DNA of 64,000 nt from Coralliovum pocilloporae (GTDB lineage: Bacteria > Pseudomonadota > Alphaproteobacteria > Rhizobiales > Cohaesibacteraceae), in assembly GCF_030845175.1 (NCBI RefSeq), contig NZ_CP132542.1, positions 3,507,501 to 3,571,500 of the forward strand. The letters run 5' to 3'. The notes under the pieces are model-generated. The model ran no database searches and had not been told where the DNA came from. It saw only the letters and a program-made list of their open reading frames with translations. Below are positions 8,768 to 18,491 of this stretch, piece by piece. A program made the position numbers and the translations under genes. How positions within the stretch are numbered: position 1 is the stretch's first letter; every line of letters starts with the position of its first letter.

Positions 8768-11563
8768 CTATTCTTCAGACGGCGCTCCGTCTTCAGATGA
8801 GGAACCGGCATCTGGCGAAGCCTCGGATCCGTCCTCTCCCTCATCCAGATCGTCCGCATCATCCTCGTCCACATCCGAAATCCGGCCGACCGAGACAACT
8901 TTCTCGTCATCCTTGGTCTTGAAGACGGTTACACCCTGTGTAGAGCGACCGGCGATACGGACACCATCAATCGGGCAGCGGATCAACTGGCCAGCATCGG
9001 TTACCAGCATGATCTGGTCACTGTCCTCAACCGGGAAAGACGCCACAAGCGGGCCATTCCGGTCATTCACAGCCATGGCTGCAATGCCTTTGCCGCCGCG
9101 ACCGGAGACGCGATATTCAAACGACGATGACCGCTTGCCGAAGCCACGTTCCGAAATCGTCAGGATGAACTGCTCGGACGCGCCCATAGCCGCATAGAGT
9201 TCGGCTCCGAGTTCAACACCTTCCGTGCTTTCCTCTTCCTCAATCTCCTGTGCTTCCAACCCGTCTTCCGCATTCAGCATGGCCCGGCGACGGCGCAGAT
9301 ATTCACTGCGTTGTGCCGGAGTTGCGTCGAAATGGCGGAGGATAGCCATGGAAATCACATCATCCCCATCGCCCAGGTTGATGCCCCGGACACCCGTAGA
9401 TGCCCTGCTCTGGAAAACGCGTACATCCGTGACCTTGAAGCGGATCGCCTGGCCATGGCCTGTAGTCAGCAGAACGTCATCAGCTTCCGTACAGGTTTCC
9501 ACACCAACGATGCCATCACCCTCATCGAGCTTCATGGCAATCTTGCCGTTCCGGTTCACCTGAACGAAATCGGACAGCTTGTTGCGGCGGACAGAACCGC
9601 TCTGGGTGGCGAACATCACATCCAGTTCGCCCCAGCTGTTCTCGTCTTCCGGCAGGGGCATGATTGTATTGATCGTTTCCCCGGCCTCAAGCGGCAAGAT
9701 GTTGATCAGGGCCTTGCCTCGGGACTGCGGAGCAGCCAGCGGCAGACGCCAGACCTTCATCTTGTAGACAATCCCGCGCGATGAGAAGAACAGGATCGGC
9801 GTATGGGTGTTGGCCACAAAGAGACGGGACACAAAATCCTCGTCCTTGGTGGACATGCCCGACCGCCCCTTGCCGCCACGCTTCTGCGCGCGATAGGTCG
9901 AGAGCGGCACCCGCTTGATATAACCACCATGAGTCACGGTCACGACCATGTCCTCACGGGCAATCAGATCTTCATCTTCGAGATCAGCACCACCCTCGAC
10001 AATTTCTGTCCGGCGCGGTGTAGCAAACTCATCCTTGATGGCCTGAAGCTCACCGCTGATGATGCTGAAAATTCGAGCCCGTGAGCGCAGGATTTCAAGA
10101 TAATCACTGATCTGCTCACCAAGCTTGTTCAGCTCATCACCGATTTCATCGCGTCCAAGCGCCGTCAGGCGCTGCAAACGCAGGTCAAGGATGGCCCGAG
10201 CCTGCTCTTCAGACAGCTTATACGTCCCGTCCGGCCGGATCATGTGACGCGGGTCGTCAATCAGTTCCACCAGAGGAGCCACGTCACCCGCTGGCCAATC
10301 CCGTTCCATCAACTGGCGACGGGCTGTTGCGGGGTCCGGCGCATGGCGGATCAGATGGATCACTTCATCAATATTGGCAACGGCAATAGCCAGACCAACC
10401 AGCACATGGGCCCGGTCACGAGCCTTGTTGAGCAGGAACTTGGTTCGGCGGCTGACCACTTCCTCACGGAAGTTGACAAAGGCCTGGATGAAATCCTTGA
10501 GACCAAGCTGCTCCGGACGACCGGAATTCAGGGCCACCATATTGGCACCGAATGAGGTCTGAAGCTGTGAGAAACGGTAAAGCTGATTGAGGATCACGTC
10601 CGGATTGCCATCCCGTTTCAGCTCAATCACAACCCGCATGCCGTGACGGTCGGATTCGTCACGAATGTCAGAGATGCCCTCCACCCGCTTGTCACGGACA
10701 AGCTCGGCAATCTTCTCGATCATCGAGGACTTGTTCACCTGATAAGGAATCTCGTGAACAATCAGCGCCTCACGATCCTTGCGGATGGTCTCGGTCGTCA
10801 CCTTGGCCCGCATAACAATGGAGCCACGGGCATTCTGGTAGGCATTGCGAATGCCCGACCGCCCGAGAATGGTGCCACCGGTCGGGAAGTCCGGCCCCGG
10901 CACATGTTCCATCAGCTGCTCGGTGGTGATCGCCGGATCTTCAATATAGGCGTGACAGGCATCAATCACCTCGCCCAGATTGTGCGGCGGAATGTTGGTG
11001 GCCATACCAACGGCAATACCACCGGCACCATTGACCAGAAGGTTGGGGAACTTGGCAGGCAGAACGCTCGGTTCACGCTCGGATGCATCATAGTTCTCGA
11101 CAAAGTCCACAGTATCCTTGTCGATATCATCCAGCAGCGAATGAGAGACCTTTTCCAGTCGGCATTCCGTGTAGCGCATGGCAGCGGCCGGATCGCCGTC
11201 AACAGAACCGAAATTGCCCTGCCCGTCGATCAGCGGTAAACGCAGAGAGAAGTCCTGCGCCATACGCACCAGAGCGTCATAAATGGCCGAGTCACCATGC
11301 GGGTGATACTTACCCATAACATCACCGACCACACGGGCCGATTTGCGATAGGGCTTGTTCCACTCATAGCCATTCTCATGCATGGAATAGAGAATGCGCC
11401 GGTGTACCGGCTTGAGACCATCCCGCACATCCGGGAGCGCACGGCTGACAATCACGCTCATGGCGTAATCCAGATAGCTGCGCTTCATCTCTTCCGTAAT
11501 TGAAGTCGGGCGAATGTCAGATGGCAGATCGCCGCCCTGAGTCGCGTTTGTCTCGTCTGTCAA
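8768..11563 (-). CDS. gyrA: DNA gyrase subunit A
   Basis: 931 residues. GyrA cuts and rejoins DNA to introduce negative supercoils, with GyrB. Seen in order: the winged-helix domain with the quinolone-determining region [17 protein letters not shown], the catalytic Tyr region ending AMRYTECRL, the tower and coiled-coil, and a beta-pinwheel C-terminal domain whose GyrA box reads QKRGGKG. Ser and Asp sit at the two main quinolone-resistance positions (83 and 87 in E. coli), a wild-type pattern. The tail is strongly acidic and Ser-rich. It is monocistronic. Confidence 0.98.
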   Translation of the reverse strand: MTDETNATQGGDLPSDIRPTSITEEMKRSYLDYAMSVIVSRALPDVRDGLKPVHRRILYSMHENGYEWNKPYRKSARVVGDVMGKYHPHGDSAIYDALVRMAQDFSLRLPLIDGQGNFGSVDGDPAAAMRYTECRLEKVSHSLLDDIDKDTVDFVENYDASEREPSVLPAKFPNLLVNGAGGIAVGMATNIPPHNLGEVIDACHAYIEDPAITTEQLMEHVPGPDFPTGGTILGRSGIRNAYQNARGSIVMRAKVTTETIRKDREALIVHEIPYQVNKSSMIEKIAELVRDKRVEGISDIRDESDRHGMRVVIELKRDGNPDVILNQLYRFSQLQTSFGANMVALNSGRPEQLGLKDFIQAFVNFREEVVSRRTKFLLNKARDRAHVLVGLAIAVANIDEVIHLIRHAPDPATARRQLMERDWPAGDVAPLVELIDDPRHMIRPDGTYKLSEEQARAILDLRLQRLTALGRDEIGDELNKLGEQISDYLEILRSRARIFSIISGELQAIKDEFATPRRTEIVEGGADLEDEDLIAREDMVVTVTHGGYIKRVPLSTYRAQKRGGKGRSGMSTKDEDFVSRLFVANTHTPILFFSSRGIVYKMKVWRLPLAAPQSRGKALINILPLEAGETINTIMPLPEDENSWGELDVMFATQSGSVRRNKLSDFVQVNRNGKIAMKLDEGDGIVGVETCTEADDVLLTTGHGQAIRFKVTDVRVFQSRASTGVRGINLGDGDDVISMAILRHFDATPAQRSEYLRRRRAMLNAEDGLEAQEIEEEESTEGVELGAELYAAMGASEQFILTISERGFGKRSSSFEYRVSGRGGKGIAAMAVNDRNGPLVASFPVEDSDQIMLVTDAGQLIRCPIDGVRIAGRSTQGVTVFKTKDDEKVVSVGRISDVDEDDADDLDEGEDGSEASPDAGSSSEDGAPSEE

Positions 11564-11927
11564 GAAAGTGACTCGTCATTTGATGTCGTTAACTGCCTAT
11601 GTAGCCGATTCCCGGACAAAACCGCAAATATGGCGAACAAGTATCCCCATTATTGCATTCTCCCCGAACCCGGCCTGATATTTTATGGCCCGCCATTGGT
11701 CACGGCAGAACCCGACTGGTCACATTATGTGAGGTCGTGATCGCGTATGAAATCAGGTCAAGGCAACAATGCCTCTATCCGCTGCCTGCCATCCGTTGCT
11801 TCTATCCAAGGCATCCGGCACCTCTTTTTAACGCTGCAATGCAGCATGAATTTTCACGTCAATTCAGTTCGAAACACCAATTTATTATGCTATATTATTC
11901 AGTATCTTACGGATAAAAATCCAGTCT
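11564..11927. other. Divergent intergenic region between gyrA and glpV
   Basis: About 360 bases holding the gyrA promoter on the minus strand and the upstream part of the glp promoter region. I see no credible gene. The right half (about 11870-11940) is much richer in A+T than the surroundings. No gyrA promoter stands out. Confidence 0.45.
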
Positions 11928-11968
11928 ACTAAATTTTTAGTTTGACAAAATCCATGCCCTCATATGAC
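11928..11968 (+). promoter_or_regulatory. Candidate glp promoter with a palindromic operator
   Basis: TTGACA (11942-11947) followed 15 bases later by TATGAC (11963-11968) is a possible, slightly short-spaced promoter 50 bases before glpV. A perfect inverted repeat ACTAAA-TT-TTTAGT (11928-11941) abuts the -35 element, a position fit for a repressor such as a GlpR-type regulator. No glpR lies in the window. Confidence 0.4.
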
Positions 11969-11978
11969 ATTTTTGTAT

Positions 11979-11994
11979 ATCGGCTTCGGCCGAT
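11979..11994 (+). repeat. Leader hairpin before glpV
   Basis: A perfect six-base-pair stem ATCGGC / GCCGAT with a TTCG tetraloop, 25 bases before the glpV start and just upstream of its Shine-Dalgarno. No T run follows, so it is not a terminator; it may protect the mRNA 5' end or act in regulation. Confidence 0.5.
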
Positions 11995-12019
11995 TGGATT
12001 TCTCAAGGGAGGAGACAAG

Positions 12020-13756
12020 ATGCGCAAGTATCTGCTCTCCGCAGTCGCGGCCGCTGCCGTTATTGCGGGGTCTTCGTCAGCTATGGCCGATACGGCAGCA
12101 GCGAAGAAATGGATTGATCAGGAATTCCAGCCGTCCGCTTTGAGCAAGGACGAGCAAATGAAGGAAATGGAATGGTTCATCAATGCCTCTGAACCATTCA
12201 AGGGTATGGAAATCAACGTTCTGTCTGAAGGTATTCCGACCCATTCCTACGAATCTGAAGTGCTGACCAAAGCATTCGAGGAAATCACTGGCATCAAGGT
12301 CAACCACCAGATCCTCGGCGAAGGGGAAGTGGTTCAGGCCGTGCAGACCCAGATGCAGACAAAGCGGAATCTCTACGACGCATATGTCAACGATTCCGAC
12401 TTGATCGGCACCCATTCCCGTCTGCAGCTTGCCTATAACCTCACTGACTGGATGGCGGGTGAAGGCAAGGATGTCACCAATCCGGGCCTTGATCTGGGCG
12501 ACTTCATGGGCACCCAGTTCACTACAGGCCCCGACGGCGACCTCTACCAGCTGCCCGATCAGCAGTTCGCAAACCTCTACTGGTTCCGCAAGGATTGGTT
12601 CGACCGCGAAGACCTGAAAGCCGCCTTCAAGGCAAAATACGGTTATGACCTTGGTGTACCGGTCAACTGGTCCGCTTATGAGGATATCGCCGAATTCTTC
12701 TCGAAAGACGTGAAGGAAATCGACGGAACCACAATCTACGGTCATATGGACTACGGCAAGCGCGCGCCTGACCTCGGCTGGCGTATGACGGATGCCTGGC
12801 TCTCTATGGCCGGTGCCGGTTCCAAAGGTGAGCCAAACGGTATTCCGATTGATGAATGGGGCATCCGCATGGAAGCCGGCAGCTGTAACCCGGTTGGAGC
12901 ATCGGTCACCCGTGGCGGTGCTGCAAACGGCCCGGCTGCTGTCTACGCCATCCGCAAATGGGACGAATGGCTCCGCAACTTCGCACCTCCGGGCGCTGCC
13001 AGCTTTGACTTCTACCAGTCTCTGCCGGCTCTCTCTCAGGGTAACGTTGCACAGCAGATCTTCTGGTACACCGCTTTCACCGCCGACATGGTGAAGCCGA
13101 AATCAGAGGGCAACAACACAGTTGACGAAAGCGGCAACCCGCTGTGGCGCATGGCTCCAAGCCCGCATGGTCCTTACTGGGAAGAAGGCCAGAAGGTCGG
13201 CTATCAGGACGTTGGCTCCTGGACCATCCTGAAGTCTACACCGGTTGATCGCGCCAAGGCGGCCTGGCTCTATGCCCAGTTCGTGGTGTCCAAGACTGTT
13301 GACGTGAAGAAGTCCCATGTGGGTCTCACCTTCATCCGCGACAGCTCCGTCAACCATGAGAGCTTCACAGAACGCGCACCGAAGCTGGGTGGTCTGGTCG
13401 AGTTCTACCGTTCTCCGGATCGGGTTGCATGGTCTCCAACCGGTGTTAATGTACCTGATTATCCGAAGCTGGCCCAGATCTGGTGGCAGCAGATCGGTGA
13501 CGTGAACTCAGGTGCCTTCACACCGCAGGAAGCCATGGATCGTCTGGCTCAGGAAATGGACGTCACCATGGCCCGTATGCAGGCCGCCGATGAGGCAGCC
13601 AATGTATACGGCGGTTGCGGACCGCGCCTGAACGAAGAAAAGGACGCCGAATGGTGGTTTGCCAATGGCGGTGCCAAGCCGAAGCTCGCCAATGAAAAAC
13701 CCCAGGGCAAGACGGTGAACTATGACGAGCTGGTTGCCCGCTGGGCTTCCAACTAA
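12020..13756 (+). CDS. glpV: Glycerol ABC transporter, substrate-binding protein
   Basis: 578 residues beginning at an ATG with AAGGGAGGAG upstream; a 23-residue signal peptide ends SSAMA. The rest is a long type-1-like binding protein: LTKAFEEITGIKVNHQIL early, LYQLPDQQFANLYWFRKDWF and a late TILKSTPVDRAKAAWLYAQF segment. Size and neighbours (two ATPases, two permeases and the DUF2160 protein) match the rhizobial glpSTPQUV glycerol system. It delivers glycerol to GlpP/GlpQ in the periplasm. Unlike the rhizobial order I know, the binding protein gene is first and no glpD, glpK or glpR is adjacent. Confidence 0.88.
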   Translation: MRKYLLSAVAAAAVIAGSSSAMADTAAAKKWIDQEFQPSALSKDEQMKEMEWFINASEPFKGMEINVLSEGIPTHSYESEVLTKAFEEITGIKVNHQILGEGEVVQAVQTQMQTKRNLYDAYVNDSDLIGTHSRLQLAYNLTDWMAGEGKDVTNPGLDLGDFMGTQFTTGPDGDLYQLPDQQFANLYWFRKDWFDREDLKAAFKAKYGYDLGVPVNWSAYEDIAEFFSKDVKEIDGTTIYGHMDYGKRAPDLGWRMTDAWLSMAGAGSKGEPNGIPIDEWGIRMEAGSCNPVGASVTRGGAANGPAAVYAIRKWDEWLRNFAPPGAASFDFYQSLPALSQGNVAQQIFWYTAFTADMVKPKSEGNNTVDESGNPLWRMAPSPHGPYWEEGQKVGYQDVGSWTILKSTPVDRAKAAWLYAQFVVSKTVDVKKSHVGLTFIRDSSVNHESFTERAPKLGGLVEFYRSPDRVAWSPTGVNVPDYPKLAQIWWQQIGDVNSGAFTPQEAMDRLAQEMDVTMARMQAADEAANVYGGCGPRLNEEKDAEWWFANGGAKPKLANEKPQGKTVNYDELVARWASN

Positions 13757-13770
13757 CGCATAACCTCCCG

Positions 13771-13821
13771 ACTGGGTCCGCGAGCCCAGTCCTGATGGCC
13801 GGGCCTCAACGTCCGGCCATC
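13771..13821 (+). repeat. Two hairpins between glpV and glpS
   Basis: ACTGGGT / GCCCAGT (13771-13790, one G-T pair) is followed at once by GATGGCCGG / CCGGCCATC (13794-13821, ten-base loop). Neither has a T run. Placed just after the binding-protein gene, they probably shield the glpV mRNA from 3' decay and so raise GlpV relative to the rest. Confidence 0.6.
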
Positions 13822-13889
13822 TCTCACCGCACAGCCCCATTCCAACAGGCCTATTTCACCTGTGCGGATCACTTCGGCGGAAACGGACC

Positions 13890-14951
13890 ATGACTATAGA
13901 ACTCGAACGCATCACCAAACGCGTTGGCGCGGTGACCCACATCAAGGAAACGAGCCTTCGCCTTGAAGCCGGACATTTCAATGTCCTTCTGGGAGAAACA
14001 GGCTCAGGCAAGACCTCTCTCATCAAGATGATGGCAGGTCTGGACCCGATTGCTTCCGGCCGTGTGCTGATGGATGGTCAGGATGTGACCCGCCTCTCCA
14101 CACAGAAGCGCAATATCAGCCTGGTGCACCAGTTCTTCGTCAACTACCCGCATATGTCGGTGTTCGACAACATCGCATCACCACTGAAGGTGGCCGGTAT
14201 GGCCAAATCTGAAATTCAGGGACGCGTCGAGGAAGCAGCAGACCTGCTGCAGCTCCGCCCCATGCTGAACCGTCGCCCACATGAACTCTCGGGCGGTCAG
14301 CAGCAGAGAACAGCGCTCGCACGCGCCATAGCCAAGGAAAGCAACGCCGTTTTCCTTGATGAGCCGCTCGCCAATCTGGACTACAAACTGCGCGAAGAAC
14401 TCCGCGACCAGCTGCCTGAACTCTTTGCCGGGCGCGGAGCCGTTGTGGTCTATGCGACATCAGAGCCCGAAGAAGCCCTGCTGCTTGGTGGTTATACCGC
14501 GCTGATGAATGACGGGCATGTCAGCCAGTTCGGCCCGACTGCCGACATTTACCGCAAACCGGCCAATCTCATAGCAGCCCGGGTTTTCTCTGATCCGCCC
14601 ATCAACACAGCCCCTATTTCAAAGCGTGGAAATGTTGCGCATCTGGGCTCCGACATCAGCTGGACGATCGAAGGCCCGGCAGCAGACCTGTCAGATGGCG
14701 ACTATGTCATCGCCATCAGGCCAAACCATATTTCCCCGCTGTCTCACGACAAGGGGGTCGCCCTTACCGGTGCGGTTCAGGTCACAGAACTGAGCGGGTC
14801 TGAAAGCAGTGCCCATTTCCGGCTGCATAATGAGAGCTGGGTCTCTTTGGCCCACGGTGTTCATGCCTATCAGGTTGGCGAGGACCATACCTTCTACATG
14901 GACCCGTCCCGCTGCTTCTACTTTGCCCCAGATGGCACCCTGGCTGCCTGA
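13890..14951 (+). CDS. glpS: Glycerol ABC transporter, ATP-binding subunit GlpS
   Basis: 353 residues. Nucleotide-binding domain: Walker A GETGSGKT (residues 35-42), canonical signature LSGGQQQRTALARA, Walker B VFLDEPLANLD with the catalytic Glu, then a C-terminal TOBE-like domain from about residue 230. The switch His is missing: the H-loop reads YATSEPEEA where THDQxEA is expected. The partner GlpT has the opposite defect, so the pair likely forms one working and one dead ATP site. It is the second gene of the operon, 133 bases after glpV. Confidence 0.88.
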   Translation: MTIELERITKRVGAVTHIKETSLRLEAGHFNVLLGETGSGKTSLIKMMAGLDPIASGRVLMDGQDVTRLSTQKRNISLVHQFFVNYPHMSVFDNIASPLKVAGMAKSEIQGRVEEAADLLQLRPMLNRRPHELSGGQQQRTALARAIAKESNAVFLDEPLANLDYKLREELRDQLPELFAGRGAVVVYATSEPEEALLLGGYTALMNDGHVSQFGPTADIYRKPANLIAARVFSDPPINTAPISKRGNVAHLGSDISWTIEGPAADLSDGDYVIAIRPNHISPLSHDKGVALTGAVQVTELSGSESSAHFRLHNESWVSLAHGVHAYQVGEDHTFYMDPSRCFYFAPDGTLAA

Positions 14952-14965
14952 ACGGAGACTTCAAT

Positions 14966-16060
14966 ATGGCAAAAATCACGCTTTCAAAGCTCCGGCACAG
15001 CTATTACCCCAATCCCAAGAGCGCGGCGGACTATGCGCTGAAGGAAATCGACCTCGACTGGCAGGATGGTGGCGCTTATGCCTTGCTCGGGCCATCCGGT
15101 TGCGGCAAGTCGACCCTTCTCAACATCATTTCGGGTCTGCTGACACCAAGCGAAGGGCAGATTCTGTTTGATGGCCAGGATGTGACCAACCTGCCGCCAG
15201 ATGCACGGAACATTGCGCAGGTTTTCCAGTTTCCGGTGATCTATGACACCATGACGGTTCGTGACAATCTGGCATTTCCACTGAAAAACCGCGGGGTTGA
15301 CAGCGGAACCATTGAGCGCCGTGTCACCGAAATTGCCGAGATGCTGGAAGTCACCGAGCTCCTGGATACCCGTGCGGCCGGTCTTTCCCCGGATAACAAG
15401 CAGAAGATTTCAATGGGGCGCGGTCTCGTGCGGGATGATGTGAACGTCATCATGTTCGATGAGCCTCTGACCGTCATCGACCCGCACCTAAAATGGAAAT
15501 TACGCTCTAAACTCAAAGAATTACATCAAAGAGTTAAAGCGACCATGATCTATGTAACACACGATCAGACGGAAGCTCTGACTTTCGCTGATCAGGTGGT
15601 GGTGATGCAGGATGGTGAAGTGGTGCAGATCGGCACACCGGTGGAACTCTTTGAACGACCGGCCCATACCTTTGTCGGCCACTTCATTGGCTCACCCGGC
15701 ATGAACATCATGCCATGCGAGGTAAAAGACGGCACTGCCCGTTTCAACGGCCAGCCCATCACCCTTGAAGGACCGATCAAGGGTGACGAAAGCGGCAAGA
15801 CCGAAATCGGAATCCGTCCGGAATTTGTCTCTCTGGATCAAGGCGGAAGCCTGGAAGGCCGGGTTCGCAAGGTTTCCGATGTGGGGCGTCACAGCGTGGT
15901 TGACGCCATGATCGGCGATACGGTCATCAAGGCGATAACTGACGGCCCTGTCCCGAACCAGGGCGAAACCGTCCGTCTTTCCCTGAAAGCATCCCAGACA
16001 CGCCTTTATCGCGACGGATGGATTTCAAGCGACGCAACACGCCAGGCGGAAGGAGTCTGA
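14966..16060 (+). CDS. glpT: Glycerol ABC transporter, ATP-binding subunit GlpT
   Basis: 364 residues. Walker A GPSGCGKST, Walker B VIMFDEPLTVID and a normal H-loop YVTHDQTEAL are present, but the signature motif is degenerate (LSPDNKQKISMGRGL instead of LSGGQxQR). A TOBE-like C-terminal domain follows. The stretch 15488-15541, between Walker B and the H-loop, is unusually A+T-rich and uses TTA, CTA and AGA codons rare in the neighbours. It starts 14 bases after glpS and its TGA overlaps the start region of glpP. Confidence 0.88.
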   Translation: MAKITLSKLRHSYYPNPKSAADYALKEIDLDWQDGGAYALLGPSGCGKSTLLNIISGLLTPSEGQILFDGQDVTNLPPDARNIAQVFQFPVIYDTMTVRDNLAFPLKNRGVDSGTIERRVTEIAEMLEVTELLDTRAAGLSPDNKQKISMGRGLVRDDVNVIMFDEPLTVIDPHLKWKLRSKLKELHQRVKATMIYVTHDQTEALTFADQVVVMQDGEVVQIGTPVELFERPAHTFVGHFIGSPGMNIMPCEVKDGTARFNGQPITLEGPIKGDESGKTEIGIRPEFVSLDQGGSLEGRVRKVSDVGRHSVVDAMIGDTVIKAITDGPVPNQGETVRLSLKASQTRLYRDGWISSDATRQAEGV

Positions 16061-16062
16061 TG

Positions 16063-16926
16063 ATGAAAACGCAAAATCAGAAAGCCTGGTTCTTTGTTCT
16101 CCCGGTTCTGGTCCTTGTGGCGTTCAACGCCCTTATCCCGATGATGACAGTGGTGAACTATTCGGTTCAGGAGACCTTCGGGAACAATCTCTTCTTCTGG
16201 CAGGGCCTCGACTGGTTTGAGAAACTGCTGAATTCAGACCGTTTTCACGCGGCTCTCGGACGCCAGTTCCTGTTTACCGGTATCATTCTGGCCATCGAGA
16301 TTCCGCTCGGCATTATCATCGCGCTCTGCATGCCAAGAAAAGGCTTCTGGGTGCCGGTCTGCCTTGTCACCATGGCACTGCCCATGCTGATCCCCTGGAA
16401 CGTGGTCGGAGCCATGTGGAACATCTTCACCCTGCCGGATATCGGCCTTCTGGGTTATCTGATGAACCACACGCTGGGCGTAACCTACAACATGACCCAG
16501 GACCCGCTTGCTGCCTGGATCACCATTGTTGTGATGGATGTCTGGCACTGGACATCACTGGTGGTCCTGCTCAGCTATGCGGGTCTCGTCTCCATACCGG
16601 ACGCCTATTATCAGGCTGCCAAGATCGATGGTGCATCAAGCTGGTCTGTTTTCCGCTATATCCAGCTGCCGAAAATGAAGCAGGTCCTGACCATCGCTAT
16701 CCTGCTGCGGTTCATGGACAGCTTCAATATCTACACCGAGCCGTTCGTGCTGACTGGTGGAGGCCCGGGCAATTCAACCACCCTGCTCTCCATTGACCTG
16801 GTCAAGATCGCCCTCGGGCAGTTCGACCTTGGTCCGGCAGCAGCCATGTCGCTCATCTATTTCGCTATTACGCTTCTGGTCTCCTGGCTGTTCTACACGC
16901 TGATGACCAAGAACGACGCCAAGTAA
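16063..16926 (+). CDS. glpP: Glycerol ABC transporter, permease GlpP
   Basis: 287 residues, an inner-membrane permease of the MalF type with about six helices. The conserved EAA loop reads YYQAAKIDGASSWSVFRYIQ, where it docks on the ATPases. Two ATG codons (16060 and 16063) follow AGGAG; I favour the second, with seven-base spacing, and either overlaps or abuts the glpT stop. A start further upstream at 16018 would run deep into glpT and is unlikely. Confidence 0.9.
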   Translation: MKTQNQKAWFFVLPVLVLVAFNALIPMMTVVNYSVQETFGNNLFFWQGLDWFEKLLNSDRFHAALGRQFLFTGIILAIEIPLGIIIALCMPRKGFWVPVCLVTMALPMLIPWNVVGAMWNIFTLPDIGLLGYLMNHTLGVTYNMTQDPLAAWITIVVMDVWHWTSLVVLLSYAGLVSIPDAYYQAAKIDGASSWSVFRYIQLPKMKQVLTIAILLRFMDSFNIYTEPFVLTGGGPGNSTTLLSIDLVKIALGQFDLGPAAAMSLIYFAITLLVSWLFYTLMTKNDAK

Positions 16927-16937
16927 GGACCAGACAC

Positions 16938-17735
16938 ATGCAGAAAAGACATCTGATCCTGATCCTCTATATCCTGTTTCTCCTGCTGCCGATCTACTGG
17001 CTGGTAGCAATGAGTTTCAAGACAACGAATGAAATTCTGTCCGGCTTCTCGCTGTTTCCGCAAACATTCACCCTGGAGAATTACGAAACGATCTTCACCG
17101 ATCCAAGCTGGTATTGGGGCTATATCAACTCGATCCTCTATGTCTCCATCAATACGGTGATTTCCGTGGCCGTGGCCCTGCCTGCAGCCTATGCCTTTTC
17201 CCGTTACAGCTTTCTGGGAGACAAACAGCTCTTCTTCTGGCTGCTGACAAACCGCATGGCACCGGCAGCGGTCTTCGCCCTGCCCTTCTTCCAGCTTTAT
17301 TCCGCAGTGGGTCTGTTTGACACCCATCTGGCTGTGGCGCTTGCCCATTGCCTGTTCAACATTCCACTGGCGGTCTGGATCCTTGAAGGCTTCATGAGCG
17401 GTGTCCCCAAGGAACTGGATGAAACAGCCTATGTGGACGGTTATTCCTTCCCGCGTTTCTTTGTCACCATCTTTCTGCCGTCCATCAGTTCAGGCGTCGG
17501 TGTGGCTGCGTTCTTCTGCTTCATGTTCTCCTGGGTGGAACTGCTGCTTGCCAAAACACTGACAGCAGTGGCCGCCAAGCCGATTGCCGCAACCATGACA
17601 AAAACCGCCTCAAGCGCCGGTTATGAGCTGGGCCTGCTGGCCGCGGCTGGAACCCTGACCATCATTCCGGGCGCCATCGTCATCTATTTCGTACGAAACT
17701 ACATTGCCAAGGGCTTTGCCCTGGGGAGGGTCTGA
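16938..17735 (+). CDS. glpQ: Glycerol ABC transporter, permease GlpQ
   Basis: 265 residues, the MalG-type partner of GlpP with six predicted helices. The EAA loop reads ELDETAYVDGYSFPRFFVTI and the N-terminal helix is LILILYILFLLLPIYWLVAM. It begins 11 bases after glpP and its stop shares a base with the start of glpU, indicating tight coupling. It forms the transmembrane channel with GlpP. Confidence 0.9.
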   Translation: MQKRHLILILYILFLLLPIYWLVAMSFKTTNEILSGFSLFPQTFTLENYETIFTDPSWYWGYINSILYVSINTVISVAVALPAAYAFSRYSFLGDKQLFFWLLTNRMAPAAVFALPFFQLYSAVGLFDTHLAVALAHCLFNIPLAVWILEGFMSGVPKELDETAYVDGYSFPRFFVTIFLPSISSGVGVAAFFCFMFSWVELLLAKTLTAVAAKPIAATMTKTASSAGYELGLLAAAGTLTIIPGAIVIYFVRNYIAKGFALGRV

Positions 17736-18013
17736 TGTTGAGTTGGATGGCCTGGACCTGGCCGACTGCACTGGTCTTTATCGGTATCTTTTCCGCAATG
17801 GGAATTCTTACAGCCCTTGAGATCCGCAATCCGGGCGGAGATGCACGCAAAGGCGCACTGGGTCTCGTCACCACACGCGGTGACCGCCTGTTCATCTCCC
17901 TGCTCGGAACCACCTATATCTTCCTGGCCTGGCTCGGACTGATGGGTATGCCGCTCTGGGCACCACTCGGCATCAGCATCTGCTGGGGTATCTTCTGCTT
18001 CTGGAAAGTTTAG
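17735..18013 (+). CDS. glpU: Small membrane protein of the glycerol transporter (DUF2160)
   Basis: 92 residues with two hydrophobic helices: about 10-28 (LVFIGIFSAMGILTALEI) and about 52-88. The family DUF2160 is found next to glycerol ABC transporters, where the rhizobial gene is called glpU; its exact role is unknown. The ATG overlaps the glpQ stop by one base. A short palindrome CCTGC-TAA-GCAGG follows the stop, but without a T run. Confidence 0.85.
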   Translation: MLSWMAWTWPTALVFIGIFSAMGILTALEIRNPGGDARKGALGLVTTRGDRLFISLLGTTYIFLAWLGLMGMPLWAPLGISICWGIFCFWKV

Positions 18014-18092
18014 CCTGCTAAGCAGGATCGACAAGAGCTTTCGTTTGAATTAGAGTTTCTCTCTGAATTGCAGACTTCCGCTGGATGAAACA

Positions 18093-18491
18093 ATGGTTAG
18101 ACAAAAGAAAAAAAGTGAATTTCTGACCGAGGTGGAGCTGGAATTCATGACGGAGCTCTGGGCACTTGGAGAAGGCTCAGTTCGAGACATTCTGGCAAGG
18201 CTCGACCCGGATCGGAACCTTGCCTACACTTCTGCGGCGACCATTATGCGCATTCTGGAGCAGAAGGGCTTTGTCACAAGCAAGAAACACGGCAAGACCT
18301 TTATCTATGAAGCGCTTCTCAGCAAGGACAGCTATCAGACCAAATCTCTGAGAAACCTGTCGCAGAAACTGTTCGATGATACACCCGTATCATTGGTTGC
18401 CCGTCTCGTGGATGACAGCGATCTGTCAGAAGATGCTCTGGAAGAAATCCGGGCTCTGGTGGAGAGGAGGCTCAGCCATGATACAGAGTGA
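18093..18491 (+). CDS. BlaI/MecI family transcriptional repressor
   Basis: 132 residues. The N-terminal winged helix (TEVELEFMTELWALGEGSVR then TSAATIMRILEQKGFVTSKK) and the helical dimer domain match BlaI/MecI repressors, which are released when a partner BlaR1-type protease cuts them. The partner gene overlaps it by 14 bases. No beta-lactamase gene is near, so the regulated target is unknown. A weak palindrome AGAG-TTT-CTCT lies in the upstream region and might be part of the operator. Confidence 0.9.
   Translation: MVRQKKKSEFLTEVELEFMTELWALGEGSVRDILARLDPDRNLAYTSAATIMRILEQKGFVTSKKHGKTFIYEALLSKDSYQTKSLRNLSQKLFDDTPVSLVARLVDDSDLSEDALEEIRALVERRLSHDTE

Noticed and set aside
12077..12745. Long minus-strand frame of 222 codons within glpV
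   Set aside because: It is a shadow of the glpV reading frame, with no Shine-Dalgarno or family resemblance.
18014..18026. CCTGC-TAA-GCAGG palindrome after glpU as a terminator
   Set aside because: Only five base pairs and no T run; too weak to call.
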